NCBI GenBank assembly: GCA_022059125.1
Contig: JAEUWY010000005.1
Location: 2,790,001-2,854,000, forward strand
Direction of reading: 5' to 3'
DNA length: 64,000 bases
Source: Corynespora cassiicola
Taxonomy: Eukaryota > Ascomycota > Dothideomycetes > Pleosporales > Corynesporascaceae
Shown: piece after piece, positions 1-10,004 of the stretch
Layout: the number at the start of each line of letters is the position of its first letter
Position numbering within the stretch: the first letter of the stretch is position 1
Made by a program: the position numbers and the translations under genes
Notes under the pieces: generated by a model
Seen by the model: the letters and a program-made list of their open reading frames with translations, nothing else
Databases searched by the model: none
What the model was told of the DNA's origin: nothing

Positions 1-1220
1 CACCACCTGATCCATTTAAAATCTGAAGGTTGTCGAGAATGCAAGAAGCAAGATATATAATCATTCAAATAAAAAGAAAGATTCTCTAAAAATTCAAATT
101 TAGTGGAGTAGTTACTTTAATGATAGTATATGGGAATAGTAATTATGATTTATCACTGGTTCATGTTAGAAAAGTCTGAAGAATGCAGTGTGTGAGCCAA
201 TCGTTTTGATTGTCGATTTACGCTCTAGACTTTCCAAATGGTGAGCCAGTAATCCATAATTTAAATTGCTTGTTATAATATGTATCTAGCATTAGTGTAG
301 ATGCAGTAGTAGTTGGGGATTTGGAGTTGAGAGTTACAGGACTGCAGAGGCTGTTGGAGTCACCGCCGCAGACGTGCTCTGTGAAGCGTAATAATGACAT
401 AAAGCTTAGACTACGACTGTGTTAATCAATACCACTGTGAAATTTTTGCATCTTGAGCATTTGCTAGTTGAAGATGGCTGCTGACAAATGCCTTTGACCC
501 CTCCAGCTTTTCTCCAGCGTTGCCCCTCGTGTTCTCTCCACTTTTTGTTCGATCAATGGGCTTACATCGGTCAAATGGACGATACCAAAACCCCCACGAA
601 ATAGAGACGAATATCTGCGATGAATCTCGGGCAGAGAAGGCCAATTTCACTGAACACACACCTTGCAGCTTATGGCGAAGACATTTTGCTAATTTATCGG
701 CTCCACAATATGCGCTAAGATCAGAACTAATGTTACAGATCTCATATCCGCTTTCTCCAGGTCTTTCCACCTTGCCTCGATACCGCGCATGCATCATATC
801 GGAGGTAATTGCAAGAACAATCCCACACTCTCCGTGCGTACCAAACATTTTAACATCTACTAATTGAATTACTACGGACCATGGCACAGTGTTTATCAAG
901 TTGGAGCAATCGTAGAGACGCCGAGAGAAGATTGGGGAAATTCGGCGAGCTATGACCATCTACGTCAGTACATCGTGAGAAAAATTTGTCATGCGCCCAC
1001 AATAATGTAAAGCGTGACGGCTAAGATAAGGCTTGTCGAAAGACTCAAAATGAACATCGGCAAATTAATTAAATAGGGGGTTCACCCTCTGGGTGGTGCG
1101 GAAAAGAGAGCACTTTGAGATTCACCGCCAAGACCATTATCGGATTACACCACCAAATTCCCAGAAAATATAACTATATTCGCCTTTTGACTGCCACTGT
1201 AGCCAGGCAGCTCAATCGTC
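1..1220. other. intergenic, no supportable gene
   Basis: This is AT-rich sequence upstream of the OYE gene. Open frames exist on both strands (for example 426-959 on minus overlapping 520-867 on plus), but neither shows a recognisable domain or clean splice architecture. The last ~250 bp presumably hold the OYE promoter. Confidence 0.5.
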
Positions 1221-2348
1221 ATGGGACAATCAAAACTCTTTGAGCCAATTCACATCGGCTCCATGGAGTTGAAGCATAGGGTTGCCATGGCTCCGCTTAC
1301 CCGCTTCCGTGCGGGTGAAGATCACGTCCAACTACCCATGGCAGTGGAATACTACACCCAGCGAGCATGTACCCCCGGAACATTTATAATCGCCGAAGCG
1401 ACGATGATCTCCCCCGCGCACGGCGGCGTACCCTTTGCCCCCGGCCTATGGAATGACGCCCAAATCGAAGGCTGGAAGCGCATCACCGAAGCTGTACATG
1501 CAAAGGACTGCCGCATCTTCTGCCAGCTCTTCGCACCTGGTAGAGCAGCAAGCCGCGCTCAGCTACAGAAAGAAGGCTATCACGAATTGTTAAGCTCCAG
1601 CCCCGTCCCCATGCCCACCGACTCTCTAGACAGCCCGCCGAACCCCACTCCGCGTGCCATGACCGAGGAAGAGATTCGGTCTTGCATCGCAGACTTTTCT
1701 CGAGCGGCCAAGAATGCAATAGCTGCTGGGTTCGATGGCGTCGAGATTCATGGCGCGAATGGCTATCTGGTCGACCAGTTCCTGCAGGATACGTGCAACC
1801 AGCGCTCCGATTCTTGGGGTGGTAGCGTCGAGAATCGCGCGCGGTTTGCTATTGAGGTCGCCACTGCAGTGTCAGAGGCTATTGGAGCTGAGAGATTGGG
1901 ATGGCGTGTCAGTCCCTGGAGCCCGTTCCAGGGGATGTGCATGCAGGACCCTGTTCCGCAGTTCTCGTATCTGGTCTCTAAGCTCAAGGAGTTGAATCTT
2001 GGGTACTTACACATCATCGAGTCTCGCGTGATTAATAATATTGATCGCGAAAAGTCGGAGGGTATTGAGTTTTTGTTGGACATCTGGGGCAAGAAAAGTC
2101 CGGTTCTGGTGGCTGGAGGATATACGCCAGAGAATTGCTTCACAGCGGTCGATGAGGAGTATAAAGAATATGAAGTTGTGGTCGTGTTTGGAAGGCACTT
2201 CATCTCAAATCCTGACTTGGTATACAGGATTAAGAATGGTGTGCCGTTGAACAAATATGACAGAGCTACCTTTTACGAGGCTGGCGCGGCGAGGGGCTAC
2301 ATTGACTATCCTTTTAGCGATGGTTTCAAGTCTGAGGCAAAACTGTAG
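1221..2348 (+). CDS. Old Yellow Enzyme family NADH:flavin oxidoreductase
   Basis: A 375-residue intronless FMN-dependent ene-reductase, close to the usual OYE length of 360-400. The TIM-barrel landmarks are present in order: MAPLTRFRA near residues 23-31 (flavin-contacting Thr), the CQLFAPGRAA loop near 101-110, the active-site HGAN pair His177/Asn180 followed by GYLVDQFLQ, the SWGGSVENR phosphate/flavin segment near 198-206, RVSPWSPFQGM, and the C-terminal GRHFISNPDL loop that binds FMN phosphate. Such enzymes reduce activated C=C bonds of enals, enones or oxylipins with NAD(P)H; the substrate cannot be told here. No signal peptide, so it is probably cytosolic. It is convergent with the intradiol dioxygenase gene, with 218 bp between stops. 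The usual OYE W/H residue in the QLWxxGR loop is Phe here (QLFAPGR), a possible substrate-pocket change. Confidence 0.93.
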   Translation: MGQSKLFEPIHIGSMELKHRVAMAPLTRFRAGEDHVQLPMAVEYYTQRACTPGTFIIAEATMISPAHGGVPFAPGLWNDAQIEGWKRITEAVHAKDCRIFCQLFAPGRAASRAQLQKEGYHELLSSSPVPMPTDSLDSPPNPTPRAMTEEEIRSCIADFSRAAKNAIAAGFDGVEIHGANGYLVDQFLQDTCNQRSDSWGGSVENRARFAIEVATAVSEAIGAERLGWRVSPWSPFQGMCMQDPVPQFSYLVSKLKELNLGYLHIIESRVINNIDREKSEGIEFLLDIWGKKSPVLVAGGYTPENCFTAVDEEYKEYEVVVVFGRHFISNPDLVYRIKNGVPLNKYDRATFYEAGAARGYIDYPFSDGFKSEAKL

Positions 2349-2566
2349 GCACAATTGTAGGCAAAGAATACCAGTGAAACACCATATATCTATCATTGAA
2401 GCGCAATGAAGGAATATTCTATTGAGTATATGATACATGCACCCCTCTTTTCACCACGCGTTCCATCCTTTCGGCGGGACTACGATCTGCGTAACATGGA
2501 CCAATTCAGACCAAGCACCTTTGGTCTAACATCCCCCGAGTCCAAGATTTTGGGCCATCAAAGCCT

Positions 2567-3712
2567 TTAGGCAGCAGCAGAGGCGGAAGGAATTCCGGAA
2601 GGAGCGCCAGATGGCACGCCAGATGGAATGCCACCGCTAGGAGCCGCGCCACCAGCACCAGCACCGCCTGAGTTGCTGTTGGCAACACCGCCACTGGAAG
2701 TCAAAAGAGCAGCATAGCTGGTGTCATAGCTAGCGCTCGTGTCCACACCAATGGTAACCCACGAGAATATTCCGTCAGTGACATCGTCTCCGAGGTACAC
2801 GTAGTTGAAAACGGGGTCAGAGTTGCTGTCCTCGGTCTCAATGGCAAAGACGCGATCCACAGAGTTGAGCGTAATTTCGACCGAGCTGGTGTTGTAGGGA
2901 TAGGTAGACTCCACCTCAGTGATGAGATCCTGGTCGAAGAAGAGCTGGCCAATGTGTGACACGCTACCGCCAGTGATGGTACCGTTGGCTAGCAGAGTGG
3001 CATTCACATGACCGACGACGTGGACATGAGTGGCACGGCCGCTGTAGTGGCCCGGAAAGAGGGACCTGAAGGATGCGACGCCATCTGCATCCGTCTTCTG
3101 GAGACCGCGAAGAGCAGTCTTGTCAAGGTTGGACGCGTCATCGCCGTTGCCATTGCTGTCATCCTGCACACCAGAGTAGACCCCCGTGGCATTACAGTTC
3201 CACACATCCCACCAGAGCTCAGGGATAGGTTCGCAGGTGTTGACATCGATGAACTGGGCGTGCATGTAGTTGACGACGCCGGGCTCGTTGTCGAGAATAT
3301 CCTCGCGGTTCAATTCCCCCTTGACCCAGAACGGACCGATTTCTCCCTCGGGCGAAAGAATGCAGGTCTGATTGGTGAAGAAAATAGAGGACTCGGAGTC
3401 TACAGTAATGCCGGTGAGGCTCGAGTGATGGGAGGTGTTGAGCACAGTGTCAGTGTCGCGAGCTCTGATCGACTTGGCCAGAGACTTCTTCTGCAAGTCG
3501 TCAAGGAAAGCCCGACGGCGAGCCTCTGCAGCCTTGAGTGTTCCCCTCTTCTCAAAGTGCTCTGCGCAAGAGTCTAGGGATCGGCGAGAGTTTGCAAGAA
3601 AGTTGCGCTTGACTGCACGGTCGACGAAGTGTTCTTCATGGCCTGGATGAGCAGCTATGAGAGCAGCAAGCCCAACGGCAGTGACTTTTGCGACAGTGTA
3701 GAGGCCTACCAT
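2567..3712 (-). CDS. secreted intradiol ring-cleavage dioxygenase-like protein
   Basis: A 381-residue intronless protein with an N-terminal signal peptide (hydrophobic residues about 7-21, then HPGHEEH, probably cleaved near Ala21). The catalytic domain spans about 115-330. The four non-heme Fe(III) ligands of the intradiol fold are visible: Tyr179 (in GVYSG), Tyr223 (GHYSG), His229 and His231 (ATHVHV). The C-terminal ~45 residues are a Gly/Ser/Pro/Ala-rich tail with repeated SGxPSG units, as in cell-wall or extracellular fungal members. The family opens catechol-type rings between the hydroxyls, plausibly on plant phenolics; the substrate is inferred. The start is the only good ATG before the signal sequence. 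Confidence 0.9.
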   Translation of the reverse strand: MVGLYTVAKVTAVGLAALIAAHPGHEEHFVDRAVKRNFLANSRRSLDSCAEHFEKRGTLKAAEARRRAFLDDLQKKSLAKSIRARDTDTVLNTSHHSSLTGITVDSESSIFFTNQTCILSPEGEIGPFWVKGELNREDILDNEPGVVNYMHAQFIDVNTCEPIPELWWDVWNCNATGVYSGVQDDSNGNGDDASNLDKTALRGLQKTDADGVASFRSLFPGHYSGRATHVHVVGHVNATLLANGTITGGSVSHIGQLFFDQDLITEVESTYPYNTSSVEITLNSVDRVFAIETEDSNSDPVFNYVYLGDDVTDGIFSWVTIGVDTSASYDTSYAALLTSSGGVANSNSGGAGAGGAAPSGGIPSGVPSGAPSGIPSASAAA

Positions 3713-4865
3713 TATGAAGAGTATGGTGTGTGTAGTGTTTTGGGAATCGTGTTAATTCAACGAAACATGAAGCTGTAGAGCGAGTGTGTGATGGTTTCCT
3801 TGAGGAGCACAAAGCTCTCTTTAAATAATGAAGACGATTGCTCTGTTCTAACCTTGGATTGGGGCATTTTCTCGCTGGACTGCGTCTCTGAATGCTTCAT
3901 ACGTGAAGTCCACGACGCTCCTTACGAAGCCGACAATGGTCTACCTAAAGTGGACGGGCACATCAACCCTGATCCTAGTAATCTGACGCGCATCTTTACC
4001 CGATGGTGAAGAGGTATTCGGGAGTCATGATCAAGATCGTTGCATGTCATTGGCCTTTAATACTGCTCAAGTACATGTCACCCTAACACAAATTGACATA
4101 TCAGTAAGGCTGAAGATTGCCGATAGGCATACTGCCGAACCGCTTAACTAGAATGGACCTGTTCATTTCTATATTGGGGCGATGAAACCAAGGTCACCAA
4201 GATTCAGGACCCAACGCGCAAAGAGGCGCATGTTGACGTCGCGTTCCTTTGCGTAAGCCTCGGTGCGTGGTGGGTGCGGGAGCTAAGGACGCTTGTAATG
4301 AGCGGCACTTCATTGGTGCATCTTGCAGATCTATAGTGCTTGCGTTTCAAAGTGCCCCACTTTTACAAAAACCTCGGATGCTTCCTCGCTCAAGCTTCTA
4401 CGAAGCTTTCATCCAAGCTTTTCCGGGGGCTCCGTCTAGAAGCATCGACGCGTACAGATATGAAAAGCTGGCCTCGGTTGGCTACGGTTTAGTTGGAGGG
4501 GCGTACTTGCGGAAACCTCTGCCTCTTTTGATCTGGTGACGTGTCAACGACTATATTGGGGAATTAGTACAAGGAAAATGCCTCCTGCTCTACTTGATTG
4601 CGTACAGTAATATCTTCACAGAACATCCTCAAGGCAGCCATCCTCATTTCGAAAGTGTGGTCCCAACAACCGAAGAAAACACTAAAACGATGCCACGAAC
4701 CTCATCAAACCTCAACTCCGGAGACGATACCATAACAAGAATACATCAAGTACATTAGATAGCTATTCACTCAATTGCCATTTAGTCAAATAAATCCTTG
4801 TTGTGTAGCTAAGAAATTTAAACCCTCTCCACTAATTCTTTGAGTAGCAGATGTCCAGAAGCATT
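3713..4865. other. intergenic region
   Basis: This stretch holds the upstream region of the dioxygenase gene and the 3' flank of the SDR gene. The open frames here (up to 96 codons) show no domain or splice pattern that I can support. Confidence 0.5.
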
Positions 4866-5724
4866 CTACTTGCCCAAACTCTTGAATGTCGGCTCATCAA
4901 GAGTAATTCTAACATTATCAGTCTTATACGCCGGAGCTTCGTGGAAATAAAAGTCCTTGGGAGCAACTTCCACAATCTTTCCCCACATGTCTTGATCAAA
5001 AAGCATCATCTCGACAATACTAACGACCTGAGAGATATCAATCCACTCCATTTTGAAAGTATCCCATACCTCTGGCTTGAACAGGTTCGTCCTGACATTT
5101 CCAGGACACACTGTATTGACTCTGATACCGTCTTCAAAGAAAAAGTCGGCAATGGCACGAGCGAAGCCTATGACACCATGCTTTGACGCGGTGTAAATGG
5201 GGAAGAAGCGAACGGGATATAGTCCAGCGATGCTGCCGTTGATAACCAGAGACGCCTTTTCTTTGATCTTGTTTTGCCGCATGTAGTGCCGAGCCAAGTA
5301 GGACGTATTAATTACAGCCTTAAGATTGGTGTCGATCATCTTGTTCATTCCCGGAGGTTGACAAGTTATGTCTTTGTCGGTTGTGAGTGCGTAGAAGTTT
5401 TCCGTTTCGCCGATCCCAGCGTTTACAAAGACAAAATCGATTTGTCCTTTTTCCTGGAAGACTTTCCCGAACACTTCTTGTAAAGATTGGTAGTCTGTCA
5501 CGTCTGCGCGGGAGTAGGAACCATTGAGCTCATCGGCAGTCTTCTGGGCTCTATGCTCATTCAAGCCGACAACGTGGACGTGCCACCCCTTTTTTGCGAG
5601 AGATGTTGCTACAGCAAGTCCGATTCCAGATGCTGTAAACTGCCTAATTAGACCAGAGTCTTCGCTAAGAAATAAGTCCAAAGTGCTACTTACCCCCACC
5701 AGTGATGATGGCGACTTGAGACAT
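4866..5724 (-). CDS. short-chain dehydrogenase/reductase (15-PGDH-like)
   Basis: Two exons: 5724-5694 (ATG plus 28 nt) and 5632-4866, with a 61-nt intron (GTAAGT donor, TTTACAG acceptor). The intron falls inside the glycine-rich motif, and splicing gives TGGASGIGLA, an exact TGxxxGIG nucleotide-binding motif. The 265-residue classical SDR also has NAG (VFVNAGIG), an active-site Ser in INGSIAG, the YTASK catalytic Tyr/Lys pair, and CPGNVRTNL after it. The reaction is NAD(P)-dependent oxidation or reduction of an alcohol/ketone, substrate unknown. It is on the same strand as the broken serine-hydrolase gene upstream. An unspliced reading from a start at 5741 would lack the motif and is wrong. 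Confidence 0.92.
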
Positions 5725-6885
5725 GTTTTTTTACAGCACACGAATATAATACAAAGGGGTTGTGTAGAAAGACGATATTAAGTTGAGGGAATTGGATTAA
5801 GTACTTGTGATGCGACCGAAACTTCTTCTTATAGGGAGAAGATCACCACAAGAGAAAGATTACCCCGCTGTATTTAGGATGCTTCCGGAAGAAGATGCCT
5901 GAGCAGATTATTTCGTCTGTCCAATACCTGGAGCTTATAGAAATAGAATTAAACTTTCCGGTTTCTTATCAAAACATTTACATCCAGTCACACGCTAACA
6001 CACAGGTTGAATGCTCCGAGCAATGTGTTTGGCTGGAAGTAAAAAACCTCAAGTGTCCCAATTCATATCCTGTCACGCGGGGTAAAACATACTATTGAAG
6101 CGATCGGAGACCAAGATGCTATCTTGAATGGAGAATTATAAAGTAATGTTGACGAAAAGGGTGGGTGGGATTTGTCGGAAGGGCAATTTTCAAGATAAAT
6201 TGACCCGGATTTCACACCTACTCCATAGAAAAACGTATAATAACGGTATTGCCATCTTCTCAACTCAAAATGCCGTGGATCAAAATCGAACATCGATTCA
6301 ACCTCTCAGAGTTCGACTGCAACTCCGCATCAAACTTCCAACAGTGGACAAAAGTGTCCGTGTTTTTCGAGAAGTTCGACTCCATCGACCACCAAAACTA
6401 TTTCTGACTGGGAAATCGTCCACGCGGACCTAGCCATGGCGACGAGAGTCTTCAAGAACTACATTATCCGATTTACTCGATCGAATCTTAGTACTCCCAT
6501 CTCGAGGGAGGAAGCACGCCATACTTCAAGGGTTGAAACATTGCCAAGGGCGCTGTACAGGCAGTCTCAAGGGCGGAATCGAGAGTTGCGCGTCACAGAT
6601 AGTCCACAAAGATAAGTATAAAATCAATTTTCATATAAGAGCTTAATAAATAGTAGAAGGTGCTGTATCTATCTATAGTCTAGTCTTTATGTGCGAAAGA
6701 ATTGTCGTCTACTGGCTCTACGGATTGCTTCGCCAGGCATTTACTTCATAAAGTTGCTAACGATATAACTAATCGCGCTACTCAAATTTCGCTACTTTAA
6801 TGCCTTTGAAATTGGGGCTCGGTTGAAACATAAGCTATAGTTGACGGTCCTCGAGGTTGGAATTAGGATGTATTACCGTTTCTAT
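5725..6885. other. intergenic region with possible gene fossil
   Basis: No full gene. Near 6270-6615 on the plus strand there is coding-like sequence split between two frames (see the small frame at 6270). The remainder is AT-rich flank of the SDR gene (5') and the serine-hydrolase gene (3'). Confidence 0.4.
6270..6407 (+). CDS. small 45-codon frame, possibly a fragment
   Basis: An ATG-initiated frame of 45 codons rich in Phe, Asp and Asn, with no recognised family. Directly after its stop the adjacent frame continues with coding-like sequence (DWEIVHADLAMATRVFKNY near 6408-6465) to a stop near 6615. That suggests either a small gene with an unseen intron or a broken gene. I do not recognise it and cannot exclude chance. 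Confidence 0.2.
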   Translation: MPWIKIEHRFNLSEFDCNSASNFQQWTKVSVFFEKFDSIDHQNYF

Positions 6886-8622
6886 TTAGAGTTTAGGACT
6901 TGTCAAAACTTTTTCACTACGATGAAATACCTCTCCTCCAGGTACGTTCTTATCATAAGCCCAAGTCACGCTCTCTATAATATCAACATCGTTAGCGTTA
7001 AAGTTAAACTTGTGGAACCCGATAACTGCCATAGTAAAGAAAGCCATCTTGCTCATGTCGTCGCGTGTCACATTCCAAACGAAGCAATCATGGTGATAGT
7101 GATCCAGATCGTAGTGAACTTGCTCGAACCCTTGGACGGTGACCCTTAGTCGACATTCGTGAATGGAGACATCAAGGCGAAAGTTATGCAGCTTATTCCA
7201 ATAACGCCCAGCGTATTTTTGTAGTGGCTTAGACTTTGTGCCAAGGATCTGTTCTGTGCGGAGGCTTTCATCCATCTGGGGCATCTGGTCGATCGAATTG
7301 TTTGAAGCAACTTTGGCCCAATGAACGTGGTCGTTATGTTCCGGACTATTGACGAGGATCTCCAAGAGCATTTGTGCAACCCAATCAGACGAATCGCAAA
7401 GGTCAAGCGAGTTGCTCAACACCACGACCGCACTCTGAGACTCTGGGAGAAGATAGACAGCACTGAGTGTACCAACACCTGAGCCTTGGTGGTAAATCAG
7501 ATGTGTGGGCGAAATACCTTTAGCGACGGTGGGCATCACGTCGACCATATTTGGGTTGATACCAATGAGGCCACAACTGACGGGCAGATTCGTTACTACC
7601 CATCCGAGGCCGTATCCAGAATTTTCGTCGATAGCTATATGACTTTTCCATAGGTCTGCCATGTTTGGCATCGTTGAATTCAATGTAAGAGGAGTTTCGT
7701 GTTGTTGCTCCCACGAGGATTTCATCATAAACCCATAGAGGGTCATGAGATCATTCAAAATACTCTTGCAGGCACTGGCAGAAGCAAGAAGCTTTCCATC
7801 CGAAAATGGGGGGGGAGGTACTTCAAAGGGTGTGCCGTTGGTGAGAGAGACATATGTCCGGGCACAATTGTTGTCACATGGGTCGCTTAGAGTTGTGCGA
7901 GACATCCCAAGAGGATCGAAGATGTTCTTGAGCGCAAATTCTCCCACAGACATACCCGAGATATTCTCAAGGATAGATCCCGCTACTCCATATCCCCAGT
8001 TGTTGTATGTCATTGTCGAGCGAAATTCCTTGATTGCTTCCAGATCACTAAAGACATTCAAGGTCTCTTCCACGTCCATCAGTACGGTTGCATGGCCCTG
8101 CATTCGATACATGTTTCGTTGTGTAAGCCCATGTCTGTGGGCTAATACATCTACTAAGTTGACCTCATCATGGGGTAGCTTGGAAATCTTATTGCCAGGA
8201 ACGTAATCGGGCAGTAACTCTCGCAGGCTTGTATCCCAATCCAAATCGCCGCTCTCCACGAGTAAAGATAGGCATACTGATATGATAGCTTTCGTTAGAG
8301 AAGCTATTTAGTATACTGTTTTTGAGTTTGGCGGCACTCGGGCTACATCTTGGTAGCCAAAATGTGCTTGGTGGATGACAGATCCACCATGCATGACACC
8401 GATTGACATGCCTGCATTTCCAGAGATCTCACGGATTTGGTTGATTTCAGTATGACTGGCATGTAGTTTTTGCACAATGTCAGTCGCTATCATAGGGAAA
8501 GCTCTATATGCATTTTTTCTTAGCAAAGATACACCATTGTGACGAAAAACTCACTGTGGCTGACCAAAATCGAGCGAGGCTTGCTTAATGCCAGAAAAAT
8601 GTAGGAAGTCTGACTCAATCAT
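6886..8622 (-). pseudogene. class C beta-lactamase-like serine hydrolase with in-frame stop
   Basis: Exon 1 (8622-8553) is followed by a short intron (GTGAGT donor, TGCTAAG branch, ATATAG acceptor) and a long exon to 6886. The reading frame covers the whole ~560-residue penicillin-binding-protein/transpeptidase-like fold: active-site Ser-x-x-Lys as SLTK (8301-8290), YxN as YNN in MTYNNWGYG, and the KTG-equivalent HxG as HQG in YHQGSGVG. The C-terminal ~130 residues match the extra domain of fungal members. A TAA at 8308-8310 interrupts the frame between SKTVY and IASLTK, immediately before the catalytic serine, so translation would stop before the active site. Everything downstream is intact. 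Splicing cannot remove the stop without deleting SLTK or shifting the frame. Either this is a recent pseudogene or there is a base error. Confidence 0.85.
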
Positions 8623-9365
8623 AAGGGATGTGTTGATACTGGCTTGTGATGTAGATAAGTGTTAATCGCAGCACTGCGGCCGTGATGAGCTCTCTACCGC
8701 GATGATCTTACAAAGTGAAAGAAGATGCCCAAAATGTAGAGCACCGTATGAACCTATTTTAGAGACTGTATAGTCTAACCATGCCACGCTTGAAGCCCCC
8801 ACAGTTGCTAATATGGGTTGCTAATCACCGCAGTATCTGAGGTTGCATGCTTAAGCGAAAAAAGAATAAATTGCCAGTTGATTTCAGCCCCGACTTGGCG
8901 ACACCTCAGTATATCCAATCCGGACACAGCTCCCATCAAGAGCACATAACCACTGGTGAGGGATTATGCAAGCAATTTTTCTGCCTTTTGCCCTTTGCCC
9001 TTTGCCTTTTGCCTTTTTTTTCCTGCCCCCTTCTTGAGTGATCACCCTGCATGGCGGCCCTCTCGAAAAACGATAAGAGTTTCCGGTGAGATCCGTTCAT
9101 AGCCACATCCTTGTCGATGAATTACCAGGGTGATCAGGCTGTGGAACTGCCTGACTACTTGTAAATCGGATGCTTTGAGAACGCTAGGCTACATATTTGA
9201 GATATCATCGTGTGCAGGTATTCCATTTAATAGCCATTTACGCGTCACGTCGCTAAGGCTTTACACTCAGCAGACGCTACATACGTTCATATAGTAAAGA
9301 TCCGTGAACTTCCTTTATCGTATTTCAATTTTCACATCTATTGTAGTCAATTTGTGCTCGTTGGA
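8623..9365. other. intergenic region
   Basis: Upstream flank of the serine-hydrolase gene. Apart from a short tandem repeat at 8983-9017 I see nothing organised in it. Confidence 0.5.
8983..9017 (+). repeat. 7-bp tandem repeat, GCCTTTT/GCCCTTT x5
   Basis: Five contiguous 7-bp units alternate between GCCTTTT and GCCCTTT and end in a T run. It is a simple minisatellite, noncoding. Confidence 0.85.
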
Positions 9366-9939
9366 ATGTCTACAGGAGGGGAAACTGTTCGCGCCAAAAG
9401 GGCGCACGAACTCTTAGGTTAGGCCAATTCAGCAGGTATAACTGTTGATCTAGCCGCCGACTATCATACCTTTGAAGCATCTTTGAGTCACCTCCAAAGA
9501 AGATACACAGAGAGGGCCAGCTTAGTCTACGACAAGGTTTCGCCATTCTTCGACCACATACTCTCATTCGAGCGTGCTATCACGTCTGCGGTCTCGGACG
9601 ATACAGTGGCAAAAATGCTCTGGGCAGGCCTCTACATATTATTTGAGGTATATTAATACTTATGTTACGAAAATGAGAAAACCTAACAGTCATTTCCAGT
9701 GCGTGTGACGGTTTTCGGCCCAGGTGGATCTTACCGTCGATCTGATGGTCAACTTTTACAAGACGATTCCCCAGTTGGTTAAGAGAGTTGATGCGGAAAA
9801 AGAAGGCGACATGTTTATTGGATGCGTCTGAACAAGAACGCTCACATCCATATCTAGATATCTTCAATTCGCGGTTTTTGGCGGGAAACAATTCAAAAAG
9901 TTCATAGGAGTCGTAATAGTAATGCAAAGCGGTATCTAA
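9366..9939 (+). pseudogene. decayed NLR/STAND-type N-terminal domain fragment
   Basis: From ATG 9366 one frame runs 18 codons to TAG 9420, then 75 codons to a GTATAT donor at 9648. Joining to the acceptor ending at 9723 keeps phase, and the frame runs on to TGA 9829 and finally TAA 9937. The peptide is helical: RASLVYDKVSPFFDHILSF, then AKMLWAGLYILFE, then NFYKTIPQLVKRVDAE. This resembles the all-alpha N-terminal region of fungal NACHT/STAND proteins, where WG-x-LL-x is followed by a helix before the NTPase. No NTPase follows. Both internal stops are one C-to-T change from a Gln or Arg codon. The assignment is by pattern and moderate at best. Confidence 0.45.
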
Positions 9940-10004
9940 TCCCCAATTCAATGCCAAACGCCAGCGACGATGCAACCCATCCGGTCCATGCAAGGTATCA
10001 ACGC

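Noticed and set aside
426..959. 177-codon minus frame, Cys-containing, upstream of OYE
   Set aside because: An overlapping 115-codon plus frame, no domain, no signal peptide and no convincing splice partner; chance is as likely.
8298..8340. Removal of the TAA in the serine hydrolase by a tiny intron (GTATAC...ATAG)
   Set aside because: It would be 13 nt and would shift the frame; a longer version would delete the SLTK motif.
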